The notes beneath the pieces were generated by a model, which was not told where the DNA came from, did no database searches, and saw only the letters and a list, made by a program, of their open reading frames with translations. A stretch of 6,825 bases of DNA from Pedobacter sp. GTDB taxonomy: Bacteria > Bacteroidota > Bacteroidia > Sphingobacteriales > Sphingobacteriaceae. The position numbers and the translations under genes are program-made. Within the stretch, counting starts at the first letter, position 1; the number at the start of each line of letters is the position of its first letter. Positions 6,428-6,825 of this stretch are shown here, in pieces. Where the stretch lies: assembly GCA_004295885.1 (NCBI GenBank), contig SEDG01000238.1, positions 1 through 6,825 of the forward strand. The letters are read 5' to 3'.

Positions 6428-6825
6428 ATGAAAAATAAGTATTTAATCTTGCTCTTCCTATTAATTAATTTCTATGCTGTTGCTCAAACATCCCAAGTCC
6501 AGATTGCTCAAAATAGTGTAGGCAAACTACAAGTTAGTATCGCAAATAAAGAAGATTTCAAAAAACAACTAACAATAATAGGTGAGGGGATGAAAGCCCT
6601 TGAATTAGCCCAAGTCGATAAAAAGACAAAAAATTGGCCAGAAACATGGGCCATTAAAGCATATTTAAGTTCTTATGTGGCAATTATTGATGATAACGAA
6701 ACTAATGCAGATAAATATTATGGTTTAGCGGTTGAAGCTTATGAAAAAGCAAAAACACTAGATAAATATCAATCTAACAACACCTTAATTACAGCTGCAA
6801 ATCACAATATCAATATTAAAAAACA
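6428..6825 (+). CDS. Exported helical protein, paralogue of the preceding TPR protein (3' end outside the window)
   Basis: The open frame runs from the ATG at 6428 to the window end without a stop (132 full codons). Residues 1-19 are a signal peptide (KNK, then LILLFLLINFY, ending AVA before Gln20), so the product is exported; there is no lipobox cysteine. The mature part seen so far is helical. It aligns with the preceding protein: the motif KTK-x3-E-x-W-x2-KA is at residues 66-78 here and 122-134 there, and KAK-[ST]-LD follows at 107-112 here and 164-169 there, nearly the same spacing. The low-complexity linker of the upstream protein is missing. TPR units would be expected further on but are not yet visible. 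Function is unknown. Tandem duplication followed by divergence is the simplest origin. The gene probably has its own promoter (6401-6408). Confidence 0.85.
   Translation, partial: MKNKYLILLFLLINFYAVAQTSQVQIAQNSVGKLQVSIANKEDFKKQLTIIGEGMKALELAQVDKKTKNWPETWAIKAYLSSYVAIIDDNETNADKYYGLAVEAYEKAKTLDKYQSNNTLITAANHNINIKK

Noticed and set aside
1..6825. Mobile element, prophage, CRISPR array, tRNA or novel defence system
   Set aside because: I found no transposase, integrase, terminal inverted repeats, repeat-spacer pattern or tRNA-like fold. The window is accounted for by four genes and short intergenic regions.

Overview
The window looks like a chromosomal segment of a low-GC member of the Bacteroidota, most likely Sphingobacteriaceae (Pedobacter-like). 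The supporting signs are AT-rich genes without strong Shine-Dalgarno sequences, a GyrA with a QGRGGKG box, signal peptides ending in A-x-A followed by Gln, and a perfect TAnnTTTG -7 element. This assignment is inferred from style and protein family, not from a database search.

Layout, with all genes on the + strand. (1) Positions 1-2394 hold the 3' four-fifths of a DNA polymerase III alpha-type polymerase (DnaE family). It has all three catalytic aspartates but ends after the OB fold, so it is probably the short accessory (mutasome-type) polymerase and not the replicative one. (2) Positions 2395-2600 are an intergenic region with two DnaA-box-like 9-mers and short repeats. (3) Positions 2601-4993 hold gyrA, which is broken. 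The first 59 codons are intact, then about 202 bp are missing (about 67 codons, including the region of the quinolone-resistance residues), and the reading frame changes. The rest of the gene, from the catalytic tyrosine to an acidic C-terminal tail, is intact in another frame. (4) A terminator hairpin lies at 5020-5073. (5) Positions 5097-6350 encode a secreted TPR-type protein with a low-complexity linker. (6) A strong intrinsic terminator at 6367-6398 is followed immediately by a Bacteroidota-type promoter element. (7) Positions 6428-6825 hold the start of a second exported protein, a diverged paralogue of the preceding one, cut by the window end.

Functionally the first two genes concern DNA replication, repair and topology. 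The last two are exported helical-repeat proteins of unknown role. The terminators suggest that gyrA and the two TPR genes are separate transcription units. I see no phage, transposon, CRISPR array, tRNA or rRNA, and no sign of a novel multi-gene system. The observation most worth checking is the internal deletion in gyrA: because the gene is normally essential, it is either a sequence or assembly error, a strain variant, or a decayed second copy.
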